Shown here in pieces: positions 8,998 to 17,262 of a DNA stretch of 48,183 bases (position 1 is the stretch's first letter; the number at the start of each line of letters is the position of its first letter). The DNA comes from Pseudomonas spelaei (lineage in GTDB: Bacteria; Pseudomonadota; Gammaproteobacteria; Pseudomonadales; Pseudomonadaceae), in NCBI RefSeq assembly GCF_009724245.1, contig NZ_WNNK01000032.1, positions 1 to 48,183 on the forward strand, read 5' to 3'. The notes under the pieces are model-generated. The model made no database searches. It saw only the letters and a program-made list of their open reading frames with translations, and was not told the DNA's origin. Made by a program: the position numbers and the translations under genes.

Positions 8998-9728
8998 AAC
9001 GGCATCCTCAACTTGCGAAGCTGCCGGATTTCGCAAAACACCAGGCCCTGCCATCAGGAAATAGGCGTTAACCTCAGCCATATTGTTGAGAGACAGGGTT
9101 GTTTGGTTAGACGAAGACCCACCCGACCTCTCGACACTGGGTGATCTGTCGCACGTCAAGAACGGGTGGGTGAAATATTATTAGTTAAAAAAATTAGCGC
9201 TGTCGCTGACTATTTTGTCAGCAATCTGTAAAGATTTTGTAGTGGGCGTGAGGCTTCTGCTTACGACATTGGCGATGAGTGCTACCGAGGTATTCAAGCC
9301 GGAATCTCAGAAAGGCTCGGTAACTTTATGAAGTTGCACGCATTTGCGTTGGACCTACCAGATATTTTGAATTGATTTCTCAATGCGTGAGAGTTTTGCT
9401 TTCAGTAGTTTTAAGATCACAGCTGGGTAGTTGCAGGAGCTTGCCCGCGTTGAATTCGGTGTAACCAGTCATTTGCACCTTATTTGGCATGCAAGGTTCG
9501 TGGAGCTGACATTCCGAACAATTTCCATTAGTAGAAGTCACATCTAGCGCGGAATTGTCGCACGAGGTAGCTTACCAAGTCGACCTGGTTAGTCATCATC
9601 TGAATGAGGCTTATTAAAAACGGTTGTCTTGTGCCGTTTTTTGCTTTTGAAATTTTTTGAAATTAAGAAATTTCCTGCTTGGAAATAGGAGTGTGCCTAA
9701 TTTATTGGTTGGCGTTCGCAATATATTT
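8998..9728. other. long region without a convincing gene
   Basis: About 730 bp between the last T4SS-side gene and the IS scar. It is AT-richer than the flanks and has stops in all frames. The only structure I see is a 6-bp inverted repeat GCTGAC-N6-GTCAGC at 9204-9221. It may hold the promoter for the leftward operon, but no clear -35/-10 pair can be singled out. Confidence 0.5.
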
Positions 9729-9772
9729 TGAATCGCCCCTAGTTTCGTAGACACCTCCAAGCCTTAAAATAA
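9729..9772 (+). repeat. solo end of the IS3-family element found at 1-182
   Basis: This stretch begins TGAATCGCCCCTAGTTTC and matches the element end at 182-141 over about 42 bases without a mismatch, then diverges. Nothing else of the IS remains. Its inner end replaces the 3' part of the integrase gene. The two ends face outward around the T4SS block at 183-9728. Confidence 0.85.
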
Positions 9773-10024
9773 GGATGGAGTTTTCCGGTCCAAGGTATAA
9801 CTGGACTGTGGGAACAGCTCGGCGTACAGATCGTCTGTCATTGCGCCGAGCCGAATCAGTTCCTTTACACGAGCACGGAGACCACCGGCGGCTGTGAGCC
9901 CCTTGGGGGTCGGCTGATAGGGCGTCGGTTCACTTCGACGCTGACCGTTGAGAGTAAAACGGACTCTGAGGGAGTTACCTCTGATTTCGACGCCAGCCGG
10001 GAGGCCCATTGATTTTCTGCCCAT
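9764..10024 (-). pseudogene. site-specific integrase, N-terminal fragment
   Basis: The first 80 or so residues (MGRKSMGLPAGVEIRG, later LFPQS) are the arm-type DNA-binding domain (DUF3596-like) that begins many phage and island tyrosine recombinases. The core and catalytic domains (R..HxxR..Y) are absent because the frame runs into the IS scar at 9772 and stops at 9764. It therefore cannot be active. It lies just downstream of an excisionase gene in the usual xis-int order. Confidence 0.75.
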
Positions 10025-10221
10025 GTGTTGTATCGCTCCAAGCTGTACATGATGCGTCCGCTCTCTTTAAGCCAGACGCCTCGGGGAATGATGCCGCTCA
10101 GGCGCTTATGTTCCAGCGCCTTTGCGGTGGTGCCGATCAGTTCGGCGAGTCGCTTCTCTGAAACCTTGTCGACGACCAATGCCGTCGGGTCATCGATGAC
10201 CGTTTGCTTTCTGGTAGTCAT
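9865..10221 (-). CDS. excisionase-like DNA-binding protein
   Basis: A protein of 118 residues. The N-terminal ~70 residues (VSEKRLAELIGTTAKALEHKR, then IPRGVWLKESGRIMYSLERY) form a small winged-helix/MerR-like excisionase domain, as in Pseudomonas prophages. The C-terminal part overlaps the integrase fragment in another frame, an overlap of about 160 nt, which is long. The upstream region and start look intact. With its integrase destroyed it is probably a relic, though it could still act on another element. Confidence 0.65.
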   Translation of the reverse strand: MTTRKQTVIDDPTALVVDKVSEKRLAELIGTTAKALEHKRLSGIIPRGVWLKESGRIMYSLERYNTWAENQWASRLASKSEVTPSESVLLSTVSVEVNRRPISRPPRGSQPPVVSVLV

Positions 10222-10359
10222 GGGAATACCTCGCCACGCCGTTGCCGGGTGGATTTATTGGTTTGGGTGTCCTTGCCGCGCTGGGCGGCAGAAGTTGATT
10301 GCCGTTCACCGGCAAGCTTATGATCGGATGAGAATTGTTCTTACAGTCGAGGTGGGGTG

Positions 10360-10536
10360 ATGGAGAAGGTTTTTCGAAGTCCTATGTTCGTCACTGGGGT
10401 TCCATTAGCGATCTGCGGATTAGGCATTGGCTTAAACGACCTATTGAGGTTTTCCGACATCAGTGACATAGCATCAGATCTTTTGATTTCAGGGCTCGCT
10501 CTCGTATTGATCGGCTGGCTGCAAGCAAGTAAATAG
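10360..10536 (+). CDS. small membrane protein (58 aa)
   Basis: ATG at 10360 follows a GAGGTGGGG stretch. The product starts MEKVFRSPMFVTGVPLAI and has two hydrophobic segments (about 9-26 and 40-54). It shares the pattern FR-x-P-x-F-x-TG-x-P-x-A-x-x-GL-x-IG with the gene at 10587, so the two are tandem paralogs. I do not recognise the family. The setting (beside xis/int) suggests prophage or island cargo. Confidence 0.6.
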   Translation: MEKVFRSPMFVTGVPLAICGLGIGLNDLLRFSDISDIASDLLISGLALVLIGWLQASK

Positions 10537-10586
10537 GACCGCCGCTCGCCGGCAGGCACATATGGTTTAATGAGATGAATTCTTAA

Positions 10587-10742
10587 ATGTGGCGCGACTT
10601 GGATAAGGCGTTTAGAAAACCGCTGTTTTTGACTGGGCTCCCAATGGCAGTCCTTGGACTTTCTATCGGCGCTCCGGGTTTTTGGATCCCTGGCATAGCT
10701 CTTATGGTTTGTGGGTGGGCGAAGGGCAAGAAGCAGTCATGA
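10587..10742 (+). CDS. small membrane protein (51 aa), paralog of the previous gene
   Basis: MWRDLDKAFRKPLFLTGLPM opens a 51-residue protein with two hydrophobic stretches and a basic C-terminus (AKGKKQS). The shared motif with the 58-residue neighbour spans residues 8-28. The ribosome site is weak, so expression may depend on coupling to the upstream gene 50 nt away. Function unknown. Confidence 0.55.
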   Translation: MWRDLDKAFRKPLFLTGLPMAVLGLSIGAPGFWIPGIALMVCGWAKGKKQS

Positions 10743-10812
10743 CCCTCACAGGCAGGCATGTAGTTGGTTTTGTTTGCGTTTTAGGTCAATAGTTGATGGA
10801 AGGAGTCAGCCT

Positions 10813-11100
10813 GTGAGCTTGAACGAACTGCTAAAAAGTGCCGTCCGTAGTGCTTCTGCGATACTTCATCGCGTAGGAGCTTTTGTACGCGTAGAAATGA
10901 AGTGGTTTTTTGCATGTGCTTTAGGCAGCTATCTTGGTCCTATCGTCTTTTATCTTCTGTTGGCTGATCCGGGGACCGCGACCTTTGGTGATTTTCTCAG
11001 CGTGATCCAGTCATCTTCGCGACTGATAAGCTCCCTAATTGCCGGGACTCTCTTTGTAGCGTTGAGAGGTCGTCTGTTACCAAGCACAAGCCAAGCCTGA
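10813..11100 (+). CDS. hypothetical membrane protein (95 aa)
   Basis: The start is a GTG at 10813 with AAGGAG 7 nt upstream, the best ribosome site in this stretch. The product has an amphipathic N-terminus, one clear transmembrane helix (about 36-54, FFACALGSYLGPIVFYLLL) and a second (about 72-86). No family is recognised. It follows the two small paralogous membrane genes on the same strand and could form an operon with them. Confidence 0.6.
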   Translation: MSLNELLKSAVRSASAILHRVGAFVRVEMKWFFACALGSYLGPIVFYLLLADPGTATFGDFLSVIQSSSRLISSLIAGTLFVALRGRLLPSTSQA

Positions 11101-11187
11101 GTGGGTACGCGCTTCATGCTGATGGCCTCTGCCCCTTATGGATATTCCAGGCCATGAATAGGAGGGCGGGAAATAGGCCGTTGACGA

Positions 11188-11445
11188 TCATGGCTTCACC
11201 CGCTTGAACTCGATGACCCAAACCCATGGATTGGCGTCCCATGAATCTTCGCCGTTGATGTCACACCACAACACCTCGAAAAGGGTCTTTGACCCGTAGA
11301 TCATCCCTTCAACTTCCATGTTCTCGACCTTCGGATCATTGCGTACACCTTCCGCTCGGGCTTGCTCTGCGGTGATGTCTTGCAGCCGCTCGACGCGCAC
11401 GTCGGTGATCTGTAAGCGTCCGGGAGCCCGCCGCATGCGGGCTTT
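11188..11445 (-). pseudogene. phage-type protein, C-terminal fragment (ASCH-like)
   Basis: The C-terminal ~85 residues resemble a protein common in Pseudomonas and enterobacterial prophages: ITDVRVERLQDIT...AEG, later INGEDSWDANPWVWVIEF. It is the C-terminal part of an ASCH-like phage protein. The 5' part is replaced by a terminator hairpin and the group II intron fragment. The frame stays open into the intron by chance but is not a real N-terminus. Confidence 0.6.
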
Positions 11446-11448
11446 TTC
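11426..11448 (+). terminator. Rho-independent terminator-like hairpin next to the intron
   Basis: Stem GCCCGC and GCGGGC around a CGCAT loop, followed by TTTTTC. The group II intron begins 3-4 nt downstream. Class C group II introns are known to insert just after such hairpins. Confidence 0.75.
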
Positions 11449-11451
11449 TTG

Positions 11452-12145
11452 GTGCGCCCAGCATGGGCGCAATCTTGTGGGTGAAAGTCCCGCCGTGAGC
11501 TGACCACAGTGAATGAAGTGAAACGCAACTGCATGAGGGCGACCGAGTGTGGGGAGGAAGCGTGGAGCGAAACCGCGAGCCGATGAACAAGAACCGGATA
11601 TAAGGCGATGTCGACCAGGGTGAGCGGGCCAATAACCGCGAAACTCTTGTGGTCAAAGGACGGCAGCGTAGATTCGGCGGTTGTGCGGGGAAGGATTGCG
11701 TTCTTACCTGGGGAGATCTCGCCTCGCGCCTGAAAGGGCGACGGCGCCAGCCGGAGCGAGAAGTCAGCAGAGGCCATAGTAGTCTTCTTTTTTTTTTTGA
11801 CGAAGGGCCGAACGAGAGAAAGCGTTATAGGCCATGTTGATGCGAGAAACCGGAAGTCAGATGCCTGCCAAACGCGGGGCGGATGGAGATAGCGAGCGGT
11901 GAAACCGTGAGAAGTCCCATCAGCGACGAGGTCAATCGCCCGCAAGATGAATCCGACAACGCAGGGCAAGGGCTGCTGGAACGGGCCTTTGCGAGAGAAA
12001 ACCTGAAGCGGGCGTGGAAACGGGTCAAGGCCAACAAGGGGGCAGCGGGCGTCGATGGTCTGGACATTGAACAGACCGCCGAACACTTGCTGACCCAGTG
12101 GGCGGCGATTCGTGAACAGCTTCTTTCAGGTGTCTACGGTCCATG
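11452..12145 (+). mobile_element. group II intron, 5' portion (truncated)
   Basis: It starts GTGCGCCCAGCATGGGCGC and continues with the GGGTGAAAGTCCCGCCG segment characteristic of bacterial group II intron domain I. About 400 nt of structured RNA precede the reverse transcriptase reading frame. Sequence after 12145 is unrelated, so the 3' half of the ORF and domains V-VI are gone. Insertion just after a terminator hairpin suggests class C. It cannot splice or move by itself. Confidence 0.8.
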
Positions 12146-12146
12146 A
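11883..12146 (+). pseudogene. group II intron reverse transcriptase/maturase, N-terminal fragment
   Basis: About 85 residues remain. The region ENLKRAWKRVKANKGAAGVDG is the conserved N-terminus (RT-0/1) of LtrA-like intron-encoded proteins. It ends abruptly at LLSGVYGP, before the catalytic YADD motif. Truncated at 12145 together with the intron. Confidence 0.8.
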
Positions 12147-12233
12147 TGACCGTCCCCTATGCCGATCGTGTTTAAAGTGGTTTGTGTTCGGTCGGCAGCA
12201 GGTGAGTCCGATCGCTAAAGTAGTGAGTTTCAT
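12146..12233 (-). pseudogene. start of a TIGR03755 (PFL_4711)-like gene, truncated
   Basis: Just 22 nt after TIGR03756, GGAGAGCACG precedes an ATG encoding MKLTTLAIGLT, which looks like the opening of a signal peptide. In PFGI-1-like ICEs the next gene is TIGR03755. The sequence then becomes unrelated and runs into the intron junction at 12145. Identity is inferred from position, because only about a dozen codons are informative. Confidence 0.45.
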
Positions 12234-12255
12234 CGTGCTCTCCGATCACTGAAAT

Positions 12256-13197
12256 TCATTGGAAGTCCGTACTGCCGAGGAAGGTTTGCCCGCGGCGTTG
12301 GCAGCATGAGTACGGGCGCCAAAGTGCCCACGCGTAGGCGCCATCTTGTGCATCGATTTTGGGTCCGATACTGGGGAAGGTCGCGCAGGTTGGATTGAGG
12401 ACCGGGGTGAGCTCTTGCCACTTCCCGGTGGACGCATCACCTTCGCGCAACGCGCCTGCCGGCCAGTAACCGGGCTGGGGGAGGGCAAGCATTGGCAGGT
12501 AGACATGGACCTGGCCAAGTCGAGTGGTCACGTCGCCGGCGCGCTGCGCAATCACGGCACCGGTCTTGTAATCGTCGGTCTGGTTCAGAAAACCACTGCG
12601 TGGATAGACATTCCCCCAACTAGTCGCGGAGAGCAGGCTACCGACTTCGCGCATCCCCGGAATGAGTGCCTCTGGGTATACGGACTCGGGTGCGCCGTAT
12701 CGCCAGGCAATGGGATCAAGGGTGCTGAGGAAATAAGGCACAAGCGGTAAGGTTGCGCCTTTACAGACGAAGCCTGAAGCGCTGGCGAACTGACTCAACG
12801 CCGCTCCACCAGGATGGCCAATGACATCGGCTTCCTTGAACTTGATGATGTTGTTTTCGGCGACATGGTTCGTGGTGCCGTCGTTACCTGCCTGGGCCAC
12901 CGGATTCGGTGTGCCCAGAGGCGACATCTCTATCCACGGGTTTGAGCCCGTATTCGCGTATGCCGAAACCACTGCGTCCGGCACGTAGTGGCGAACCTTG
13001 GTCGAGGTTTTGACTTTGCAGCCGAAGGGTGTGCAGAGCAGCCAATAGCAAATGCCCACCACCTTGTACTCCAGGCAGGTTGGCGAAAGGGTCGAGGCAA
13101 TAATCGCTGCCGAGGTAATCGCAGCTGATGCACTGAACGACAGGCTGAAAGCGATGGCCAGCGCCAGTGGGCGGATCGCAAAACGCGAGCGTCTCAT
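12256..13197 (-). CDS. ICE protein, TIGR03756 (PFL_4710) family, TraU-like
   Basis: A protein of 313 residues with a signal peptide (about 1-25, LALAIAFSLSFSASA) and a Cys-containing periplasmic domain (CLEYKVVGICYWLLC near residues 40-54; CC near the end). TIGR03756 belongs to the TraU-like proteins needed for mating-pair formation. The C-terminus WRPYSCCQRRGQ is the family's normal end, so this gene is complete. It overlaps TIGR03757 by 4 nt. In related elements this pair follows the ATPase, whereas here it lies upstream of it. Confidence 0.88.
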   Translation of the reverse strand: MRRSRFAIRPLALAIAFSLSFSASAAITSAAIIASTLSPTCLEYKVVGICYWLLCTPFGCKVKTSTKVRHYVPDAVVSAYANTGSNPWIEMSPLGTPNPVAQAGNDGTTNHVAENNIIKFKEADVIGHPGGAALSQFASASGFVCKGATLPLVPYFLSTLDPIAWRYGAPESVYPEALIPGMREVGSLLSATSWGNVYPRSGFLNQTDDYKTGAVIAQRAGDVTTRLGQVHVYLPMLALPQPGYWPAGALREGDASTGKWQELTPVLNPTCATFPSIGPKIDAQDGAYAWALWRPYSCCQRRGQTFLGSTDFQ

Positions 13198-13625
13198 CGT
13201 GACCGACTCCGTGCTCGCTCGATCAGCGCGACGGCTTTAGCTACGTCCGGCTCACCGTAAACGACGTAGCGCCGGTCAACGACCACGGCCGGGAGTTTTT
13301 CCACACCCAGACTCCAGGCGTCCGTGACACCTTGCTGGGCTTGAGCCAGGTCGCTTTGCAGGCGCTTGCCAGCGGGACTGGCCAAGTAGCGTTGAATAGT
13401 TGCTTCTGCCTGACGTGGGTCTGCTGGAAGCTGAGCCGTCAGCTGTTCTTCAAGATGTTGTTGGTCATCCAGGAGAATGATACGGGCGCCAGAGAGGGCG
13501 GATACGGGGTGCGCTTGATTGGTGATCACCCAGGTTTCGGCTTGGACAGCAGTGGATGCGGCTAGCAGGCTCGTAAGCAAAAGCCTGTGTAAAAACTGAC
13601 TGACGTTGGGGGGGATGTCGGTCAT
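13194..13625 (-). CDS. ICE protein, TIGR03757 (PFL_4709) family
   Basis: A protein of 143 residues with a signal peptide (about 1-29) and a thioredoxin-like TrbC/TraW-type domain (DUF1525). The conserved KLPAVVVDRRYVVYGEPDVAKAV stretch is near residues 105-130. Members work with TraU-like proteins in pilus assembly or mating-pair stabilisation. The motif CCTATTTCCTGCTGCAC lies about 53 bp upstream and may mark its promoter, since the same motif precedes the gene at 46796. Confidence 0.87.
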   Translation of the reverse strand: MTDIPPNVSQFLHRLLLTSLLAASTAVQAETWVITNQAHPVSALSGARIILLDDQQHLEEQLTAQLPADPRQAEATIQRYLASPAGKRLQSDLAQAQQGVTDAWSLGVEKLPAVVVDRRYVVYGEPDVAKAVALIERARSRSR

Positions 13626-13677
13626 GGCACCGTACCTGAAGTGAGTTCAGGTACAGGAAACCTTACGATGGCTATGG

Positions 13678-13694
13678 GTGCAGCAGGAAATAGG
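13678..13694 (-). promoter_or_regulatory. conserved upstream motif, copy 1
   Basis: CCTATTTCCTGCTGCAC on the minus strand, 53-69 bp before the TIGR03757 start. A 17/17 copy lies before the operon at 46796 (46846-46862) and a 16/17 copy at 47939-47955. Location upstream of two separate transfer operons suggests a shared promoter or activator site. Inference only. Confidence 0.5.
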
Positions 13695-14331
13695 ATTTAG
13701 GGGGCGGTGGTAATTTTTATATTCCACCTGCGTAGAGAACGGCAACTGTTGACTCTCCTAATCAATGCAGTGCTACAGAAAGGTGCGTGAGATTCCGATG
13801 TGTCGTACGTAACAAATGATGGCCTGTCTAGCGATCACCCAAGCGTCCATTGCTAGGTAGGAAAGCTTAATCATGTTCCTAGTTTCATGTAGGAGATATG
13901 CATAAAAGCATATGCCTATATTCTTGGGTTACGCATTTTGCCCAGGCTTGAACTTTCTCCCAGTCTTAGATGTTATGGACTGCCTAGATATTAACTATAT
14001 GATTTAATATGAATTTTTTATTGGTGCCGTTTTTAAATCGACTAATTTTCGCGATAGTCTGTGAAGGTACAGCAAAACAGCATCTACCTCGACGATTGAA
14101 TTATGTTGTCTTAGTACCGTTCGTCTGGATAAATGCATTTGTGCATATTTATGCTTGCGCTAATTAACTGGCTATTCATACAGTTTGTTGCGAGCTGTAT
14201 TTCTCTGAGTCGCTAACGGGCGATGAAGGTTGATACCGCACGAACACCTTGGGACCAGGTACGGACCGAAGGCCTACAAAAACTCACACCATTTAGCAGT
14301 TAGGTGGAGAACTTTAATCAAGGAAAGCAAT
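13695..14331. other. long upstream region of the pyocin gene
   Basis: About 640 AT-rich bases without a convincing gene. An inverted repeat ATACAG-N11-CTGTAT lies at 14178-14200, about 130 bp before the pyocin start. It could be a regulator site. I looked for a LexA box (CTG-N10-CAG) and for repeated PrtN P-boxes and found no good match to either. Confidence 0.4.
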
Positions 14332-16503
14332 ATGTCAGAAGATAATGGGTTCCCGGAAAAAAATATCATCTTTCGCTATAACCCGCATATGAGCCCGTCT
14401 AGCACCTCGCCGAGCTTGCCAGGCTCGGGAGGACATGGAACGCACGTCGGCCCTGGAGTGGGGGGGTATGGCGTAAGCATTGCTCACCCTTCTTTGCCAT
14501 CAGGCGGCGATTTGGCTTACCGCAAGGGATACGCTGCGGTCCATGCTTATCAACGCTCTGTTAGGCAAAAAGTTGAAGCTGATTACAATGCGGGTGTCAA
14601 TGCATTGCCACAGCAGGTGGGTGCAGTAATAGCTCAGATGAAGGCTGAATTACTACCCGAAGCAACTACGACCGATGGTCTGCGGCGCGTAAAGTCTTCA
14701 ATCGAGACACTACTTAATCAAACAGCACAGGAGCATAAAGCGCAGCTTGCGATTTCGTTAGCTTACGATGGACTCGACCCTACACCCTATCCAGTTAGGA
14801 ACAAAAAGGGTCACAGTACAAGTGAACCAGAAAGCTATTCAAAGATGATACATGAGTGGGCAAAGTCTTTTGAGGGGGCCTACCGTGCCAAGTTGTTGGA
14901 AGCTCAACAAAGCCTTCTTGCTGAGCAGCTAACTAGCATCAGCACAGAATTGGCAATTGCTGAAAATTCTTCGCGGGAAGCTGCGGAAAAAGCAATCGCT
15001 GAAACAGTAGTACGAGAAGCCGCGGAAAAAGCTGCTGCCGAATTGGCTGCACGGGAAGCTGCGGAAAAAGCAGCCGCTGAGAAGGCAGAACAGGAAGCTG
15101 TAAAAAAAGCGGCTGCCGATAAGATTGCACGGGAAATTGCAGAAAAAGCGGCTATCAAACAAGCGGCTACAAGCAGAGTTCCAGCCAATGGAGGTCCACA
15201 ATGGGCTGACGCCGAGCGCGCCTTCAGGGAGGGCGCCGCAAAGGCTGGTGGTGGAACACCCATGAAAGCGGTTGGGCAGCCGTCTGTGGATCAAGCCGCT
15301 GCCTGGGGCCCCTGGAATCAATGGGCGGCTCAGGTGCAAGCCTACAACCAAGCGAATACTTGGGCATGGAGCCGGTTGGCTGAAGCTCAATATCTACAAC
15401 AAATGCAACAGCAGGCTGCGCGACAAGCAATGTATGGTCGAGCAGGTACGCTTGCATGGCCCGCGAACGTCAACGGTTTTTCGGTTGTTGGTCGAGGCAT
15501 GATCGTTGTCGGCGAGACTGCCATCGAGGTAAGCCAAGCCTTTGCCGAGGCGCTTGCTGCATTGGCGCGGATTGCCCTGAATGGTCCTGGTGCAGTTGTA
15601 GCCGCTCTTGTTTATTCCAGCTCCACGGCCAGCGAAGCACAGGACCGCACGCCGGAGAGGTTCCGTCATTTTGGTCCAGAGGCCCCCGTGCCAGATAATC
15701 TCCAATACGGTTTTAGCCTTAAAGCCGAGACCTTGGGATTGCCTCCAAACAAGGACCTGCAAGCCATTGCTTTGGCTCAAGGCACCGTCGACATGCCATT
15801 GCGATTGCTCAACGAACGTAAAGGTGACCAGTCCATTATTTCGGTGGTGAGTACCAAAGTTCCAGGCGTATCCAAGGCGGTTCCTGTAAGGGCTGCCACC
15901 TTTAACGTCGTAACCGGGCTGTATGAAGTAGTACTGCCAAGCACTACCGCTAGCCAGCCACCGATTACCCTGACGTGGACCCCGGCCAGTCCGCCAGGTG
16001 TAGTGAACCCTTCGAGCACAACACCGGCCATCACCCAAGGCATCCCGATTTATCCTGGCGCGACCGTCAGGCCATTGTCTATCAAGCCTCTGATCAATCC
16101 TGGCGTGCTACCACTGGCTAACGACACGATCATCCATTTCCCGATACATTCAGGGATTGCGCCGGTCTATGTGATGTTCAGCGAGCCTTTGGACTCAGGA
16201 ATATTTACCCGCAGACAGCTCCAAAAAAAGTTTGACAGTCATAAGAAAGACTTTGGTTTTGAAGGGCAAAATGCTAACAATAGGACTCTAGCAGAGTTTA
16301 GAGATAAAATACGTACTCACCTTAACGATCCTGCGACTGTCGAGAAGGGTACTTTTCACCCTAGGCCTAACTCAAAAGTGTATTTTAATCCAAAAAGCAA
16401 CTTGGTTGTGATTGTTGGGGGTGATGGGATGTTTATCTCCGGATGGAAGATTTGCCCAGGAACTGATCAGTACGATTTTTATATGGATAACGAGGTGCTA
16501 TAA
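14332..16503 (+). CDS. S-type pyocin with colicin D-like tRNase domain
   Basis: A protein of 723 residues starting MSEDNGFPEKN with AAGGA 8 nt upstream. Residues about 20-60 are Gly/Ser-rich, and a receptor-binding helical part follows. About 205-280 is an Ala/Glu coiled coil of imperfect REAAEKAAAE repeats. About 470-610 is the S-type pyocin translocation domain. The last ~95 residues resemble the colicin D nuclease: FGFEGQNANNRTLAEFRDKI, TVEKGTF, SKVYFNP, GMFISGWKI. Colicin D cuts tRNA-Arg anticodon loops, and the Lys/His-containing segment (KKFDSHKKD) aligns with its catalytic region. It kills related bacteria after uptake. The cognate immunity gene overlaps its stop codon. Confidence 0.9.
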   Translation: MSEDNGFPEKNIIFRYNPHMSPSSTSPSLPGSGGHGTHVGPGVGGYGVSIAHPSLPSGGDLAYRKGYAAVHAYQRSVRQKVEADYNAGVNALPQQVGAVIAQMKAELLPEATTTDGLRRVKSSIETLLNQTAQEHKAQLAISLAYDGLDPTPYPVRNKKGHSTSEPESYSKMIHEWAKSFEGAYRAKLLEAQQSLLAEQLTSISTELAIAENSSREAAEKAIAETVVREAAEKAAAELAAREAAEKAAAEKAEQEAVKKAAADKIAREIAEKAAIKQAATSRVPANGGPQWADAERAFREGAAKAGGGTPMKAVGQPSVDQAAAWGPWNQWAAQVQAYNQANTWAWSRLAEAQYLQQMQQQAARQAMYGRAGTLAWPANVNGFSVVGRGMIVVGETAIEVSQAFAEALAALARIALNGPGAVVAALVYSSSTASEAQDRTPERFRHFGPEAPVPDNLQYGFSLKAETLGLPPNKDLQAIALAQGTVDMPLRLLNERKGDQSIISVVSTKVPGVSKAVPVRAATFNVVTGLYEVVLPSTTASQPPITLTWTPASPPGVVNPSSTTPAITQGIPIYPGATVRPLSIKPLINPGVLPLANDTIIHFPIHSGIAPVYVMFSEPLDSGIFTRRQLQKKFDSHKKDFGFEGQNANNRTLAEFRDKIRTHLNDPATVEKGTFHPRPNSKVYFNPKSNLVVIVGGDGMFISGWKICPGTDQYDFYMDNEVL

Positions 16504-16775
16504 TGAGTATGGTTATAATTGATCTTGCTAAACAATTGACTGATTCCTCGATTAGTGGGAAAGATTTTACCGCTAGATTTTTCAAGTTGTGGAGGTCCGA
16601 ACGTGACTCTGGAATTCTAGGGCGGGATGACAAGTCACTTGGAAGATGTTTAAGTTTGATGTTCGGCCTTGTCGACAGTTTTACAGATGGCCCCAAAGAT
16701 CACCCTGCAGAACTGACAGAGAATGAGCTGAAGCAAGAGATAAGCAAACTCCTCAGTTCATATGGTTATATTTAA
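16503..16775 (+). CDS. colicin D-type immunity protein
   Basis: A protein of 90 residues (MSMVIIDLAKQLTDSSIS). The start overlaps the pyocin stop as TAATG. It resembles the ImmD family (Colicin_immun): an all-helical small acidic protein with the IDLAK opening and an acidic C-terminal half (ENELKQEISKLL). It should bind the nuclease domain as a tRNA anticodon mimic and protect the producer. A terminator follows about 65 bp downstream. Confidence 0.85.
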   Translation: MSMVIIDLAKQLTDSSISGKDFTARFFKLWRSERDSGILGRDDKSLGRCLSLMFGLVDSFTDGPKDHPAELTENELKQEISKLLSSYGYI

Positions 16776-16840
16776 TTGGGTGAGGGATTAGTTGGCTTTT
16801 ATTGTTTATGTAGTTATGTAGTTGTAAGGTCGCAATGTAG

Positions 16841-16866
16841 AAAACCCGGCTCGGCCGGTTTTTCTT
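16841..16866 (+). terminator. terminator after the colicin D-type module
   Basis: CCGGC-TCG-GCCGG stem, extended by an A-run/T-run, followed by TTTTTCTTT. It closes the pyocin-immunity pair at 14332-16775. Confidence 0.7.
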
Positions 16867-16994
16867 TGAGTGCGATTTAATATTACTCCGGTCTATTCGG
16901 CCATCTCTTGTTGGTATACATGAAATGAAGCGATGAAAACAAAATGTGGGGAAATTACTGATGCGTTCAATTTTATACAGTAATATTTTAGCGC

Positions 16995-17262
16995 CCGATA
17001 GGGGCCCCAAACATGGATTTACAAGCCATTGTTTTTTAGCTTAAGGCACCATCGATATGCCATTACGTTTGCTCAGCGAACATAAAGGTGACCAGTCCAT
17101 CACTCTCTAGTGAGTAACAAAGTTGCAGGCATATCCAAGGCGGTCCAGTAAGGGCTGCCACCTTCAGACGTCGTGGCTGAGCTGTAGAGGTGGTACCTTC
17201 AAGCACAACTGTTAGCCAGCTACCGATTACCTGAAGCGAACCCCGGCCAGCCCCCGGGTGTA
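16995..17262 (+). pseudogene. decayed second copy of the pyocin translocation domain
   Basis: This stretch aligns with 15750-16012 of the active pyocin (for example CATAAAGGTGACCAGTCCAT and ATATCCAAGGCGG) but carries stop codons, small deletions and frameshifts. Identity is clearly lower than in the following 17252-17440. It is the leftover of a second pyocin gene or of an earlier tail-swapping duplication. Confidence 0.8.

Noticed and set aside
11301..12086. Minus-strand frame of 261 codons across the intron fragment
   Set aside because: It runs antisense through structured intron RNA and the maturase fragment; no recognisable protein.
13695..14331. LexA box or PrtN P-boxes for SOS control of the pyocin
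   Set aside because: CTGTGAAGGTACAG has the wrong spacing (N8), and no repeated P-box pattern is seen.
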